From the NCBI RefSeq assembly GCF_000739815.1, contig NZ_BBJJ01000006.1, forward strand, positions 62,001 to 126,000: 64,000 nt of DNA, written 5' to 3'. Source of the DNA: Paraburkholderia mimosarum LMG 23256 = NBRC 106338. GTDB taxonomy: Bacteria > Pseudomonadota > Gammaproteobacteria > Burkholderiales > Burkholderiaceae. Position 1 is the first letter of the stretch. The number at the start of each line of letters is the position of its first letter. Made by a program: the position numbers and the translations under genes. Under the pieces are notes generated by a model. It worked only from the letters and a program-made list of their open reading frames with translations, made no database searches and was not told where the DNA came from. Of this stretch, positions 18,178 through 27,931 are shown one piece after another.

Positions 18178-19533
18178 TCAGTCGGGACGATGGACGATCT
18201 CACCGTGCCCGTCGCCGCGGTCGCGATGATCGTGGTCGTGGTCGTGGTCGTGGTCGTGATCGTCGTCATCCAGTTCCCACGACGGAAACGGGTCGGCCCA
18301 CGTTTGCCAGGCGTCGGGGCCGGCTGCGTATTCCGCGTCGGTGAGGAGACACGCGTCGAGCTTCGCGCGCCATGCGTCGCGATCGAGATCCACGCCGATC
18401 ATCACGAGTTCCTGGCGGCGGTCGCCGATGCTGGGGTCGTCAAGGTCGCCCAGCCAGTCCGCGGCAATTTCTTTTTCCAGCTCCGGATCCTGCGGCCATT
18501 CCTCGCGTGGCAGCGCCGCCCACCATGTGCCCGCGGGACCATGACGGCATACGCCCCCTGCTTGCGAGAGCGTGCCCGTCACCTCGTTGCGCGTGGCCAG
18601 CCAGAAAAAGCCCTTCGAGCGCAGCACGCCCTTCCACTCCTCGTTGAGCAGCGCCCAGAAACGTTCGGGATGAAACGGACGGCGTGCGCGATAAACGAAG
18701 TGGCTGATGCCGTATTCATCGGCTTCGCCGCGCCGCGTATGCGCGTGCTCCGGATCGTGGCAATGCGCCGGGTCGTCGCAGTGATCGTGCAGTGATGCGA
18801 GCCAGCCCGGTGCGCTCGAAGCCGCATCGAAATCGAAGCGCCCGGTATTGATCACCTCCTCGAGCGGCACCGCGCCGAAGCGGCTCACGATCTGCACCGC
18901 GCGCGGATTGATGCACGCGAGAATATGCTGCAGGCGCGCGAGTTCGTCCTCGCTCACGAGGTCGGCCTTGTTCACCACGAGCACGTCGCAGAACTCCACC
19001 TGGTCGACGAGCAACTCCACGATCGCGCGGTCGTCGTCCTCGCTGGCCGCGAGGCCGCGTTCCGCGAGTTGATCGGCGCTCGCGTAGTCGCGCAGGAAGT
19101 TGAATGCGTCGACCACCGTGACCATCGTGTCGAGGCGCGCCAGTGCGTCGAGCGCGATGCCGTCGTCGCTCGCGAACGTGAAGCTTTCGGCGATCGGCAT
19201 GGGCTCGGCAATGCCGGTCGATTCGATCACGATGGCGTCGAAGCGCTGCCCGGCGCGTGCTGGGTCGGCGAGGCGCTCTACCTCGGTGAGCAGGTCGTCG
19301 CGCAGCGTGCAGCAAATGCAGCCGTTCGACATCTCGACCACGCGGTCTTCCACGTGCGAGAGCGCCGGGGCGTCGCGCACGAGCGCGGCGTCGATGTTGA
19401 CCGAAGCGAGGTCGTTGACGATCACCGCCACGCGCAGGCCCGCGCGGTTCGAGAGGATATGGTTGAGCAGCGTGGTCTTGCCCGCGCCCAGAAAACCGGA
19501 GAGCACGGTGACGGGCAGTGGCGGCTGGTTCAT
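18178..19533 (-). CDS. COG0523/CobW-family GTPase, putative zinc metallochaperone
   Basis: A 451-residue P-loop GTPase. Walker [10 protein letters not shown] spans residues 13-21, the metal-binding CxCC motif is Cys72-Cys74-Cys75 (GCICC), and NKAD for guanine recognition lies further on. A CobW C-terminal domain follows, with a His-rich insert ([12 protein letters not shown]) and an Asp/His repeat tail ([13 protein letters not shown]). Such proteins move Zn(II) to client enzymes or act under zinc shortage. No Zur box was identified. The start at 19533 is [14 protein letters not shown]; the frame is open upstream without family similarity. The tail is encoded by a GTGGTC-type simple repeat. 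Confidence 0.88.
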   Translation of the reverse strand: MNQPPLPVTVLSGFLGAGKTTLLNHILSNRAGLRVAVIVNDLASVNIDAALVRDAPALSHVEDRVVEMSNGCICCTLRDDLLTEVERLADPARAGQRFDAIVIESTGIAEPMPIAESFTFASDDGIALDALARLDTMVTVVDAFNFLRDYASADQLAERGLAASEDDDRAIVELLVDQVEFCDVLVVNKADLVSEDELARLQHILACINPRAVQIVSRFGAVPLEEVINTGRFDFDAASSAPGWLASLHDHCDDPAHCHDPEHAHTRRGEADEYGISHFVYRARRPFHPERFWALLNEEWKGVLRSKGFFWLATRNEVTGTLSQAGGVCRHGPAGTWWAALPREEWPQDPELEKEIAADWLGDLDDPSIGDRRQELVMIGVDLDRDAWRAKLDACLLTDAEYAAGPDAWQTWADPFPSWELDDDDHDHDHDHDHDHRDRGDGHGEIVHRPD

Positions 19534-19668
19534 CGCAGTGTGGTGCAGAAAGTGGAATCGGAAGATGCGCCGCGTGAAAGGATCGAAATCCCCGCAAGTT
19601 CGCAGCGCCAGCCAGCATTTTGCACCATGCAAGCGCGCCGCGCGGCGCGAGCCCGCCCACTCAGCGCG

Positions 19669-20115
19669 CTACTGCATGAGATGCCACTTGCGCAGGATAT
19701 CGGCGATCTGCTGCGCGTACTGGTCGCGCAGCGTCGGGGTTTCGGAGTGGTAGGCGCCGACGGCGGCCCACGTGTTGCCGTACTTGTTCATCTTCTGGCG
19801 CAGATGCCACGCGGCGATATAGACGTTCTTGCACGGCTCCATGAGCGTGCTCGACGAAATACCGTATTGCGAGAGCAAGGGCAGATGTACGGAATTGATC
19901 TGCATGACCCCGTAGTCGGTCGAACCGTTCGCATTCCTGTGCAGCGCGTCGGGACGGTTGTGCGATTCCTGCCAGGCGATGGCGCGCAGGATCAGTGGAT
20001 TGACTTTCTGGTATCGCGCGGCTTCGTCGAAACAGTCCGCGTGTGCGAGCGTGCTGGCGCTCGCGAGGGCGAGCACCACGGCAGCGGCAAACGAAGCGGA
20101 GCAGACGGGATGCAT
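19669..20115 (-). CDS. Secreted lytic transglycosylase (SLT domain, IagB-like)
   Basis: A 148-residue protein with a signal peptide (about 1-26, ending in THAD-like ALAHA) and one SLT lysozyme-like domain. The catalytic glutamate is Glu50 in AIAWQESHNR, with the substrate loop GSTDYGVMQIN at 64-74 and AAWHLRQKMNKYG further on. It cleaves peptidoglycan in the periplasm without hydrolysis. This short type usually opens the wall for secretion machines or pili. It is divergent from gspD, so a role in placing the type II secretion apparatus is plausible but unproven. Confidence 0.88.
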   Translation of the reverse strand: MHPVCSASFAAAVVLALASASTLAHADCFDEAARYQKVNPLILRAIAWQESHNRPDALHRNANGSTDYGVMQINSVHLPLLSQYGISSSTLMEPCKNVYIAAWHLRQKMNKYGNTWAAVGAYHSETPTLRDQYAQQIADILRKWHLMQ

Positions 20116-20679
20116 GGCGACTCGCGCGGAAGCTTCAATAAATGCAAACGGCAACGGGTTGATTCGAACCGGTGACAGTCGCTCACTGCATGGACGACGT
20201 GCCGGCCAGTAGTCTGAAGGATGACGCAATCTATCGCTGGCAGGCACGAAATCTGCCGGCAAATGCGGGAATTCCCACATAAAAGCCCGGTGAAAGGCAG
20301 GTTCGTCATTAAGGGGGCCGCTCGTATGATACCGGTCGCTCTTGACGCGTCAAGCTAACCGGACGGACAAGCGAGGCGAACGCAAACGGGAACGAGAAGC
20401 GCGAGGACCGAGCGATACCTGGCGCGAGGGATGCCGCGACGCTTACAAATGGCTTGGGGTTGGGTGCGGTTGCGCCCTGGCGACTAGAGGAATTCCCCGT
20501 GGGCCCATCTTTTGTGACAAATTGGACATGAAAAGCTGCTACTGTTCATTTTTTTGTTGATCAAGGGGCGTCCCGGTTGAAGGGAACCGGCGAGCGCATC
20601 GGTCACTCAAGCACAGGCGAGCCGGCCCACTAGCCGTACGTCGAGGACGAATAGCCGCGCGTCTGCCGCCGGCTCCGAT
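20116..20679. other. Divergent region between lytic transglycosylase and gspD
   Basis: No gene is seen in these 564 bases. The right part (20510-20580) is A+T-rich with a T7 run, and probably carries the gspD promoter; the left end should carry the transglycosylase promoter. The gspD leader would be long, about 120 bases or more. No specific operator was recognised. Confidence 0.4.
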
Positions 20680-23049
20680 ATGACACCCATGAGAAGAAAT
20701 CGTATGGCTTTGCGTCGCGTCGCGACGGCGCTGCTCGTGAGCGGGCTCATTACGGCGCAACTCGCGTATGCGCAGGTCACGCTCAATTTCGTCAACGCCG
20801 ACATCGATCAGGTGGCGAAGGCGATCGGCGCCGCCACCGGCAAAACGATCATCGTCGATCCCCGCGTGAAGGGGCAGCTCAATCTCGTCTCCGAGAACCC
20901 GGTCCCGGAGGACCAGGCGCTCAAGACGCTGCAGTCGGCGCTGCGCATGCAAGGCTTCGCGCTCGTGCAGGATCACGGCGTGCTCAAGGTCGTGCCGGAG
21001 GCCGACGCCAAGCTCCAGGGCGTGCCTACGTACGTCGGCAACGCGCCCACCGCGCGCGGCGATCAGGTGGTTACCCAGGTCTTTACGCTCAGGCACGAGT
21101 CGGCCAACAACCTGCTGCCCGTGTTGCGTCCGCTCATCTCGCCGAACAACACCATTGCCGCCTACCCGTCCAACAACACGCTTATCGTGACCGATTACGC
21201 GGACAACGTACGCCGTATCGCCTCGATCATCGCGGGTGTGGACTCGGCTGCGGGCCAGCAGGTGCAGGTGGTGCCGCTGCACAACGCCAACGCGCTCGAC
21301 ATCGCGCCGCAAATCGCGAAGATGCTCGATCCGGGCGCGATCGGCGCCTCGGACCCGTCGCTGAAGGTTTCGGTCATTGCCGACCCGCGCACGAACTCGC
21401 TGATGCTGCGCGCGTCGAACACGCAGCGACTCGCCTCCGCGGTGCAGCTCTCGAAGCAGCTCGATGCGCCCACCAGCATGCCGGGCAATATCCACGTCGT
21501 GCCGCTGCGCAACGCCGACGCGACGCAGCTCGCCAAGACCCTGCGCGGCATGCTGGGCAAAGGCGGCAACGAGACGCCGTCGTCTTCGTCGCCGGGCAAT
21601 GCGGGCGGCTTCAACCAGACCAGCAGCGGCGGCGGCCTGTCGACGGGCACATCCGGCACGCCGCCGTTGCCGAACTCGCTGGGCGGCAGTTCGTCGATGG
21701 GCAGTTCGTCGCTGGGCAGTTCGATGTCGGGCGGCGGCGCATACGGCGGCGGCGGCGGCAGCAACGAAGCGCAGTACTTTGGCAGCGAAAAGGACAAGGG
21801 TGAGGAGAACCAGCCGGGCGGCATGATCCAGGCGGACGCGGCCACGAACTCGCTGATCGTCACGGCGCCGGACGCGGTGTACCGCAATCTGCGTAGCGTG
21901 ATCAACCAGCTCGATGCGCGCCGCGCACAGGTCTACATCGAAGCGCTGATCGTCGAGCTGAATTCGAACACGAACGCCAACCTCGGCATTCAGTGGCAGG
22001 TCGCAAACGGTAATCTTTACGCGAATACCAATCTCGCCACCGGCAGCGGCAACAGCATCATCAACCTGACGGCGGCCGCGGCAGCCGATGCCGCTTCCGG
22101 CGGCCTCGCGAGCGCGCTCGGGGCATCCAATCTCCAGCAGGGCCTCAACGTCGGCTGGATCAAGAACATCTTCGGAGTCCGGGGTCTCGGCGCGCTACTG
22201 CAAGCGCTCTCGCAATCAGCAGACGCCAATGTGCTGTCCACGCCTAACCTCATCACGCTCGACAACCAGGAGGCGAAAATCGTCGTCGGTACGAACGTGC
22301 CGATCCAGACGGGGTCGTATTCGAACCTCACGAGCGGCACGACGAGCACGGCGTTCAACACTTTCGATCGTGTGGACGTGGGTCTGACGCTGCACATCAA
22401 GCCGCAGATCACCGACGGCGGCATCCTGAAGCTGCAGCTCTACACGGAAGACTCGGCGATCGTGAACGGCACGACCAACTCGGTGACCAACCCGGCCGGC
22501 CCCGAGTTCACCAAGCGTTCGATCCAGTCGACCGTGCTGGCCGACAACGGCGAGATCATCGTTCTCGGCGGCCTGATGCAGGACAACTACCAGACCAGCA
22601 ACAGCAAGGTGCCGCTGCTCGGCGACATCCCGTGGATCGGCCAGCTGTTCCGTTCCGAAAACAAGACGCGCGCGAAGACGAACCTGATGGTGTTTCTGCG
22701 TCCGGTAATCATCAACGATCGCGACACCGCGCAAGCCGTGACGGCGAACCGCTACGACTACATCCAGGGCGTGACGGGCGCTTACCGGTCCGACAACAAC
22801 CTGATCAAGGATAAGGACGACCCGGTCGTGCCGCCCATGCCGGTCGGCCCGAGCCAGGGCGGCTCGGTGCTGAACCTGTTCGATCTCGACCAGATGCGGC
22901 GTCAGCAGGCGCTCGGCGTGCCGCCCGCGACGACTCCGGCTCCGGCCGGCGCCACGCAAGTGCAGCCGGCGCCTGTTCAGCAGCCTGCCGAACCTGTCCA
23001 AACGGCGCCCGTGGAGCAGCCGGCCACGACCACGAGGGTGCAGCCGTGA
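20680..23049 (+). CDS. gspD: Type II secretion secretin GspD
   Basis: A 789-residue outer-membrane secretin. The signal peptide is about 1-30 (ALLVSGLITAQLAYAQ). N0 and N1-N3 domains follow; N3 is interrupted by a Gly/Ser-rich stretch (about residues 305-370), common in Burkholderia secretins. The C-terminal secretin domain has VPIQTGSY and the QSTVLADNGEIIVLGGLMQD region. The end is Pro/Gln-rich. Twelve to fifteen copies form the pore through which folded exoproteins leave. It begins the gspDEF operon and overlaps gspE by four bases. A second ATG nearby (20704) is possible. Confidence 0.95.
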   Translation: MTPMRRNRMALRRVATALLVSGLITAQLAYAQVTLNFVNADIDQVAKAIGAATGKTIIVDPRVKGQLNLVSENPVPEDQALKTLQSALRMQGFALVQDHGVLKVVPEADAKLQGVPTYVGNAPTARGDQVVTQVFTLRHESANNLLPVLRPLISPNNTIAAYPSNNTLIVTDYADNVRRIASIIAGVDSAAGQQVQVVPLHNANALDIAPQIAKMLDPGAIGASDPSLKVSVIADPRTNSLMLRASNTQRLASAVQLSKQLDAPTSMPGNIHVVPLRNADATQLAKTLRGMLGKGGNETPSSSSPGNAGGFNQTSSGGGLSTGTSGTPPLPNSLGGSSSMGSSSLGSSMSGGGAYGGGGGSNEAQYFGSEKDKGEENQPGGMIQADAATNSLIVTAPDAVYRNLRSVINQLDARRAQVYIEALIVELNSNTNANLGIQWQVANGNLYANTNLATGSGNSIINLTAAAAADAASGGLASALGASNLQQGLNVGWIKNIFGVRGLGALLQALSQSADANVLSTPNLITLDNQEAKIVVGTNVPIQTGSYSNLTSGTTSTAFNTFDRVDVGLTLHIKPQITDGGILKLQLYTEDSAIVNGTTNSVTNPAGPEFTKRSIQSTVLADNGEIIVLGGLMQDNYQTSNSKVPLLGDIPWIGQLFRSENKTRAKTNLMVFLRPVIINDRDTAQAVTANRYDYIQGVTGAYRSDNNLIKDKDDPVVPPMPVGPSQGGSVLNLFDLDQMRRQQALGVPPATTPAPAGATQVQPAPVQQPAEPVQTAPVEQPATTTRVQP

Positions 23050-24542
23050 GCACGCCTCACGCGCACGGCGGCGGGAGCGGCACCGAGCGCGAGCCGCCCT
23101 CGCCGCTCGCCGCCCGCCTCCTGCCGTACGGCTTCGCGCGCAGCGGCCAGATTCTCGTCGCCCAGCAGCACGCGGAAGGCCTCGAAGTGTGGATCAGCGA
23201 GCGCACGTCGCAGGCCGCCATCGCCGAGGTCGCCCGCAACTTCGGCGCGTTCGCGCTCGTGCGCGTGAACGCCGACGAACTCGCGCAGGCCATCAACCAG
23301 GCGTACGCGCGCCAGGACGGCAGCGCCGCGCAGGTGGTCGGCGAAGTGGAAGGCGAAGTCGATCTTTCGCGCCTCATGCAGGACATTCCCGAGGTGGAGG
23401 ACCTGCTGGAGTCGGAAGACGACGCCCCGATCATTCGCATGATCAATGCGCTGCTCACGCAGGCCGCGCGCGAGCAGGCGTCGGACATCCACATCGAGCC
23501 GTTCGAGAACGCATCCGTGGTGCGTTTTCGCGTGGACGGCACGCTGCGCGACGTCGTGCGTCCGAAGAAGGCGCTGCACGGCGCGCTCATTTCGCGTATC
23601 AAGATCATGGCGCAGCTCGACATCGCCGAGAAACGCCTGCCCCAGGACGGCCGCATCACGCTGCGCGTGGGCGGGCGGCCCGTGGACGTGCGCGTCTCCA
23701 CGCTGCCCACGGGGCACGGCGAGCGCGCGGTGCTGCGTCTGCTCGAAAAGGACGCGCAGCGGCTGAACCTCGAGGCGCTGGGCATGGCCGGCGACACGCT
23801 GCGCAAGTTCGACCAGCTGATCGCAAAGCCGCACGGCATCGTGCTGGTCACGGGGCCCACGGGTTCGGGCAAGACGACCACGCTCTACGCGTCGATGTCG
23901 CGGCTCGAAACCGCCACGACCAACATCATGACCGTGGAAGACCCGATCGAGTACGACCTCTCGGGCATTGGCCAGACCCAGGTGAACGAGCGTATCGGCA
24001 TGACGTTTGCGCGTGCCTTGCGTTCTATCCTGCGTCAGGACCCGGACATCATCATGATCGGTGAAATCCGCGACCTCGAAACCGCGCAGATCGCCGTGCA
24101 GGCCTCGCTCACGGGCCATCTCGTGCTCGCCACGCTGCACACCAACGACGCTGCGTCGGCCGTCACGCGTCTCACCGATATGGGCGTCGAGCCGTATCTG
24201 CTCGCTTCGTCCCTGCTCGGTGTGCTCGCGCAGCGCCTCGTGCGCCAGCTCTGCCCGTTCTGCAAGGAAGAACGCGTGGAAGACGACGGCAGGAAGCGCT
24301 GGCATCCGGTGGGCTGCGACCGTTGCAGCCATTCGGGCTACGCCGGGCGGCGCGGCGTGTACGAGCTGCTGCTCATCGACGAGCCGATCCGCGCGCTCAT
24401 CCACCGCAATGCCGCCGATGCGGAGATTTTCCAGGCCGCCCGCGCGCAGGGCATGCGCACGCTGCGCGAGGACGGCGAACGCTGGCTCGACGCGGGCACG
24501 ACTTCGCTCGAAGAAGTGCTGCGAGTGACGGGCGGCGCATGA
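23046..24542 (+). CDS. gspE: Type II secretion ATPase GspE
   Basis: A 498-residue cytoplasmic traffic ATPase. Walker A GPTGSGKTTT is at about 269-278, followed by the Asp box (TVEDPIEYDL), Walker B (DIIMIGEIRDLETA) and His box (GHLVLATLHTNDA). The zinc-binding tetracysteine segment (LCPFCKE, GCDRCSHSGY) is present. Hydrolysis drives pseudopilus growth. The start is GTG within the GTGA overlap with the gspD stop, a sign of translational coupling. Confidence 0.95.
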   Translation: MSTPHAHGGGSGTEREPPSPLAARLLPYGFARSGQILVAQQHAEGLEVWISERTSQAAIAEVARNFGAFALVRVNADELAQAINQAYARQDGSAAQVVGEVEGEVDLSRLMQDIPEVEDLLESEDDAPIIRMINALLTQAAREQASDIHIEPFENASVVRFRVDGTLRDVVRPKKALHGALISRIKIMAQLDIAEKRLPQDGRITLRVGGRPVDVRVSTLPTGHGERAVLRLLEKDAQRLNLEALGMAGDTLRKFDQLIAKPHGIVLVTGPTGSGKTTTLYASMSRLETATTNIMTVEDPIEYDLSGIGQTQVNERIGMTFARALRSILRQDPDIIMIGEIRDLETAQIAVQASLTGHLVLATLHTNDAASAVTRLTDMGVEPYLLASSLLGVLAQRLVRQLCPFCKEERVEDDGRKRWHPVGCDRCSHSGYAGRRGVYELLLIDEPIRALIHRNAADAEIFQAARAQGMRTLREDGERWLDAGTTSLEEVLRVTGGA

Positions 24543-24588
24543 TGAACCGCCAGATGGACCGTCAATAAAAGCGAGGGCAATCAGCACC

Positions 24589-25806
24589 ATGCCGGCATTT
24601 CGCTTCGAAGCCATCGACCCCACGGGCAAGGCGCAAAAGGGTGTCCTCGACGCGGACAGCGCGCGCGGCGCGCGCGCACTGCTGCGCGGCCAGGGCCTCA
24701 CGCCGCTCGTGGTCGAACCGGCTGCGAGCCGCACGCGCGGCGCGCGCCAGCAGCGTCTCGCGCTCGGGCGCAAGCTTTCGCAGCGGGAGCAGGCCATCCT
24801 CACGCGCCAGCTCGCGAGTTTGCTGGTGGCGGGCCTGCCGCTCGGCGAGGCGCTTGCCGTGCTGACCGAGCAGGCCGAGCGCGACTACATCCGCGAACTG
24901 ATGGCGGCGATTCGCGCCGAGGTGCTGGGCGGCCATTCGCTCGCCAGCGCGCTCGAGCAGCATCCGCGCGACTTTCCCGATATCTATCGCGCGCTCGTGG
25001 CCGCGGGCGAACACACCGGCAAGCTCGGCATCGTGCTTTCGCGTCTGGCCGACTACATCGAGCAGCGCAATGCGCTCAAGCAGAAGATCGTGCTCGCCTT
25101 CACGTACCCGACGATCGTGACGATCATCGCGTTCGGCATCGTCACGTTCCTGCTCAGCTACGTGGTGCCGCAGGTCGTGAACGTGTTCGCCAGCACGAAG
25201 CAGCAGTTGCCTCTGCTCACCATCGTGATGATGGCGCTCTCGGCATTCGTGCGTCAGTGGTGGTGGGCGGTGCTGATCGTCGTGGCACTGGTTTCGTGGA
25301 TCGTGCGCGGCATCCTGCGCCGGCCCGGCCCGCGCCTCTCGTTCGACCGCTGGCTGCTCACGGCTCCGCTCGCGGGCAAGCTCGTGCGCGGCTACAACAC
25401 CGTGCGCTTCGCGAGCACGCTCGGCATCCTGAGCGCGGCCGGCGTGCCGATCCTGCGCGCGCTGCAGGCGGCCGGCGAAACGCTCTCGAACAAGGCCATG
25501 CGCACGAACATCGACGACGCCATCGTGCGCGTGCGCGAAGGCACGTCGCTTTCGCGCGCGCTCGGCAACACGAAGACGTTTCCGCCCGTGCTCGTGCACC
25601 TGATCCGCTCGGGCGAGGCGACGGGCGACGTGACGACCATGCTGGACCGCGCCGCCGAAGGCGAAGCGCGCGAACTGGAGCGGCGCACGATGTTTCTCAC
25701 GAGCCTGCTGGAGCCGCTCCTGATCCTGGCGATGGGCGGGGTGGTGCTCGTGATCGTGCTCGCGGTGATGCTGCCGATCATCGAGCTGAACAACCTCGTG
25801 CAATAA
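24589..25806 (+). CDS. gspF: Type II secretion inner-membrane platform protein GspF
   Basis: A 405-residue polytopic protein with two repeated cytoplasmic T2SSF domains (about 70-195 and 275-395), each followed by hydrophobic segments, plus a central pair of membrane helices (about 170-240). Typical strings are LTRQLASLLVAGLPLGEALA and RFASTLGILSAAGVPILRAL. It couples the GspE ATPase to pseudopilin assembly. The gene lies 46 bases after gspE and ends the gspDEF group; gspC comes next on the opposite strand. Confidence 0.95.
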   Translation: MPAFRFEAIDPTGKAQKGVLDADSARGARALLRGQGLTPLVVEPAASRTRGARQQRLALGRKLSQREQAILTRQLASLLVAGLPLGEALAVLTEQAERDYIRELMAAIRAEVLGGHSLASALEQHPRDFPDIYRALVAAGEHTGKLGIVLSRLADYIEQRNALKQKIVLAFTYPTIVTIIAFGIVTFLLSYVVPQVVNVFASTKQQLPLLTIVMMALSAFVRQWWWAVLIVVALVSWIVRGILRRPGPRLSFDRWLLTAPLAGKLVRGYNTVRFASTLGILSAAGVPILRALQAAGETLSNKAMRTNIDDAIVRVREGTSLSRALGNTKTFPPVLVHLIRSGEATGDVTTMLDRAAEGEARELERRTMFLTSLLEPLLILAMGGVVLVIVLAVMLPIIELNNLVQ

Positions 25807-25855
25807 GTCGTGCAATGAGGCTCGCGCGCCGCACGAGGCGCGGCGCGGGTGAGAC

Positions 25856-26269
25856 TCAGCGCACGTAGATGGTGGGACCGGCGGCGTTGGGCGGCAGGAA
25901 GATTTCCGAGTGCACGCCGTGACGGTCGATGACGATCGAGCGGGCGCGCACTTCGAACAGTTTGGAGTTCTGGTCGATCGGGCCGCCGAGCGAGATGGCC
26001 TTCGGCGGTTCGCCGCCCACGCTCACGATGGCCGCGGCGCCCTGCGCGAGCGCGAGGATGCCGAAGAGGTGAACGTCCTGCACGGGGTTGCGCTCGAGCT
26101 TGCCGCCGAACAGCGTGCCGGCCTGGTCGACCGACACCGGCGCTCGCGCAGCGGCCGCCTGCACCGGCGCCGCGCGGTTCGTGGCGAGCGTGACTGCCCA
26201 CCACGTGGCCGTAGCGCAGAACACCGCGAAGGCGGCGAGGGAAAGGAGGCGGATTTGCAGTGGGCTCAT
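25856..26269 (-). CDS. gspC: Type II secretion protein GspC (short form)
   Basis: A 137-residue bitopic inner-membrane protein. A short cytoplasmic N-terminus and one transmembrane helix (about 5-28) are followed by a homology region (VHLFGILA, AAIVSVGGEPPKAISLGGPI) that contacts the secretin. There is no PDZ or coiled-coil C-terminus, so it is shorter than the enterobacterial protein, as in other Burkholderia. It is inverted relative to the rest of the locus and probably has its own promoter. The ATG at 26269 precedes the membrane helix directly. Confidence 0.85.
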   Translation of the reverse strand: MSPLQIRLLSLAAFAVFCATATWWAVTLATNRAAPVQAAAARAPVSVDQAGTLFGGKLERNPVQDVHLFGILALAQGAAAIVSVGGEPPKAISLGGPIDQNSKLFEVRARSIVIDRHGVHSEIFLPPNAAGPTIYVR

Positions 26270-26480
26270 GCGCCCATTGTACGAAGGTTTATGTATTTTT
26301 TGATGTGCGCGTTTGCCATGCCTGCAAGGCGTCGGAAAGGCGTCATCGCGTGACATTACAATGAACCGTCATGCGTGCGAGGGCCGGCCGGAGAGAACGG
26401 CGGGCGGCATCGCAGGCGCAACGAAAGCGCGGGGCACAGGCGTGCTTCGCAACCCAATCTAGCGAGGGAGGAAGTCACTC

Positions 26481-26945
26481 ATGTCCATGTGGGCCAAACG
26501 CCGTGGCGAAATTCAACTGATCCGCGCGCGCCGCCAACGCGGCTTCACGCTCATCGAAATCATGGTCGTGATCGCGATCCTCGGCATCCTGGCCGCGCTG
26601 ATCGTGCCGAAGATCATGAGCCGTCCCGATGAAGCCCGCCGCGTCGCCGCACACCAGGACATCGGCACGATCATGCAGGCAATGAAGCTCTACCGCCTCG
26701 ACAACGGCCGCTACCCGACCCAGGACCAGGGGCTGCAGGCGCTCGTGCAAAAGCCGACTACGGAACCGGTGCCGAACAACTGGAAGGAAGGCGGCTATCT
26801 GGAGCGCCTGCCCAATGACCCGTGGGGCAACCCGTACCAGTACCTGAATCCGGGCGTGCACGGCGAGGTCGACGTGTTCAGCTACGGCGCCGACGGCAAG
26901 CCCGGCGGCGAAGGCAACGACGCCGACATTGGTTCCTGGCAGTAA
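26481..26945 (+). CDS. gspG: Major pseudopilin GspG
   Basis: A 154-residue class III prepilin. The prepilin peptidase site is Gly21/Phe22 in [13 protein letters not shown], with Glu at mature position 5, followed by the hydrophobic assembly helix. The C-terminal domain holds the typical NNWKEGGYL and DPWGNPYQY calcium-loop region. It is the main subunit of the pseudopilus. It starts the gspGHIJKLMN operon, and a GAGGGAGGAAG ribosome site lies upstream. Confidence 0.95.
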   Translation: MSMWAKRRGEIQLIRARRQRGFTLIEIMVVIAILGILAALIVPKIMSRPDEARRVAAHQDIGTIMQAMKLYRLDNGRYPTQDQGLQALVQKPTTEPVPNNWKEGGYLERLPNDPWGNPYQYLNPGVHGEVDVFSYGADGKPGGEGNDADIGSWQ

Positions 26946-26967
26946 GTCGTCCAACCGCGCGACATTC

Positions 26968-27495
26968 ATGCAAGCACCCCGCCCTTCCCCTTGCCGGGAC
27001 CGCCGATTGCCACGCGCTTCGCGCGTGGGCGGCCGCTCGCCCGTGGCGGGCTTCACGTTGCTCGAAATGCTCGTGGTGCTGCTGATCGCGGGGCTGCTCA
27101 TCTCGCTCGCCTCGCTCACGCTCACGCGCAATCCGCGCACCGATTTGAACGAAGAGGCGCAACGGCTCGCGCTCCTGTTCGAATCGGCGGGCGACGAGGC
27201 GCAGGTGCGCGCGCGTCCCATCGCATGGCAACCGCAGGCGGGCGGGTTTCGTTTCGATGTTCGCACCGAGGACGGCTGGCGCCCGCTGCGCGACGATCTG
27301 CTCGGACCGCGCCAGTGGGAAGGTGGCGTAACCGGCGTGGCGATCACCTACCCGGGCGGCGACGACGACACGAACGCCAACCGGCTGATTTTCGGCACCG
27401 AGGCCGTCGATGTGCCGGTGCAGGTGACGCTTTTCTCGCCAGCCGGCCGCGCGACGATCGTCGGCACCGGCACCGGCCGCTTCGAGGTGCGCTGA
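26968..27495 (+). CDS. gspH: Minor pseudopilin GspH
   Basis: A 175-residue prepilin with a fairly long leader; the cleavage site lies in VAGFTLLEMLVVLL, followed by the assembly helix (about residues 29-50). The globular domain contains the FRFDVRTEDGWRPLRDD segment seen in Burkholderia GspH. It builds the pseudopilus shaft below the tip. It starts 22 bases after gspG and is followed at one base by gspI, consistent with one operon. Confidence 0.9.
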   Translation: MQAPRPSPCRDRRLPRASRVGGRSPVAGFTLLEMLVVLLIAGLLISLASLTLTRNPRTDLNEEAQRLALLFESAGDEAQVRARPIAWQPQAGGFRFDVRTEDGWRPLRDDLLGPRQWEGGVTGVAITYPGGDDDTNANRLIFGTEAVDVPVQVTLFSPAGRATIVGTGTGRFEVR

Positions 27496-27496
27496 G

Positions 27497-27931
27497 ATGC
27501 GGCTCTCGATGGGTGAGCAAACGCGCGCGGTCAAGCGTAGTCGCAGCGTGAGTTCGGTGGGTACGCGCGGCTTCACCATGATCGAAGTGCTGGTTGCGCT
27601 CGCAATCATCGCGATTGCGCTGGCCGCTTCGCTGCGCGCCGTGGGCAGCCTCGCCGCGAGCGAGGCCGACCTGCACGACCGCCTGCTCGCCGGCTGGAGC
27701 GCGGACAACGTGCTCGCGCAGTTGCGTCTCGCGCATGCGTGGCCCGAGGTGGGCGAGCGCAGCTTCGACTGCTCGCAGGGCAACTTGCGGCTCACCTGCA
27801 CGCAGCGTGTCGGGAACACGCCCAACCCCGTCTTTCGCAGCGTCGAGGTGTCGGTGACGACGCCCGGGCGCTCCGGCAATCTCGCGCAACTCGTCACGGT
27901 GCTCGCCAATGAGACGAACCGCTCGTTGTGA
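27497..27931 (+). CDS. gspI: Minor pseudopilin GspI
   Basis: A 144-residue prepilin with cleavage motif RGFTMIEVLVALAI and the conserved tryptophan-rich middle (LLAGWSADNVLAQLRL) of GspI proteins. GspI starts the tip complex with GspJ and GspK. Its end overlaps the gspJ start by 23 bases, indicating coupled translation. Confidence 0.92.
   Translation: MRLSMGEQTRAVKRSRSVSSVGTRGFTMIEVLVALAIIAIALAASLRAVGSLAASEADLHDRLLAGWSADNVLAQLRLAHAWPEVGERSFDCSQGNLRLTCTQRVGNTPNPVFRSVEVSVTTPGRSGNLAQLVTVLANETNRSL

Noticed and set aside
18219-18266. GTGGTC-type repeat that could be taken for a small tandem-repeat locus
   Set aside because: It lies inside the CobW-type gene and encodes its Asp/His tail.
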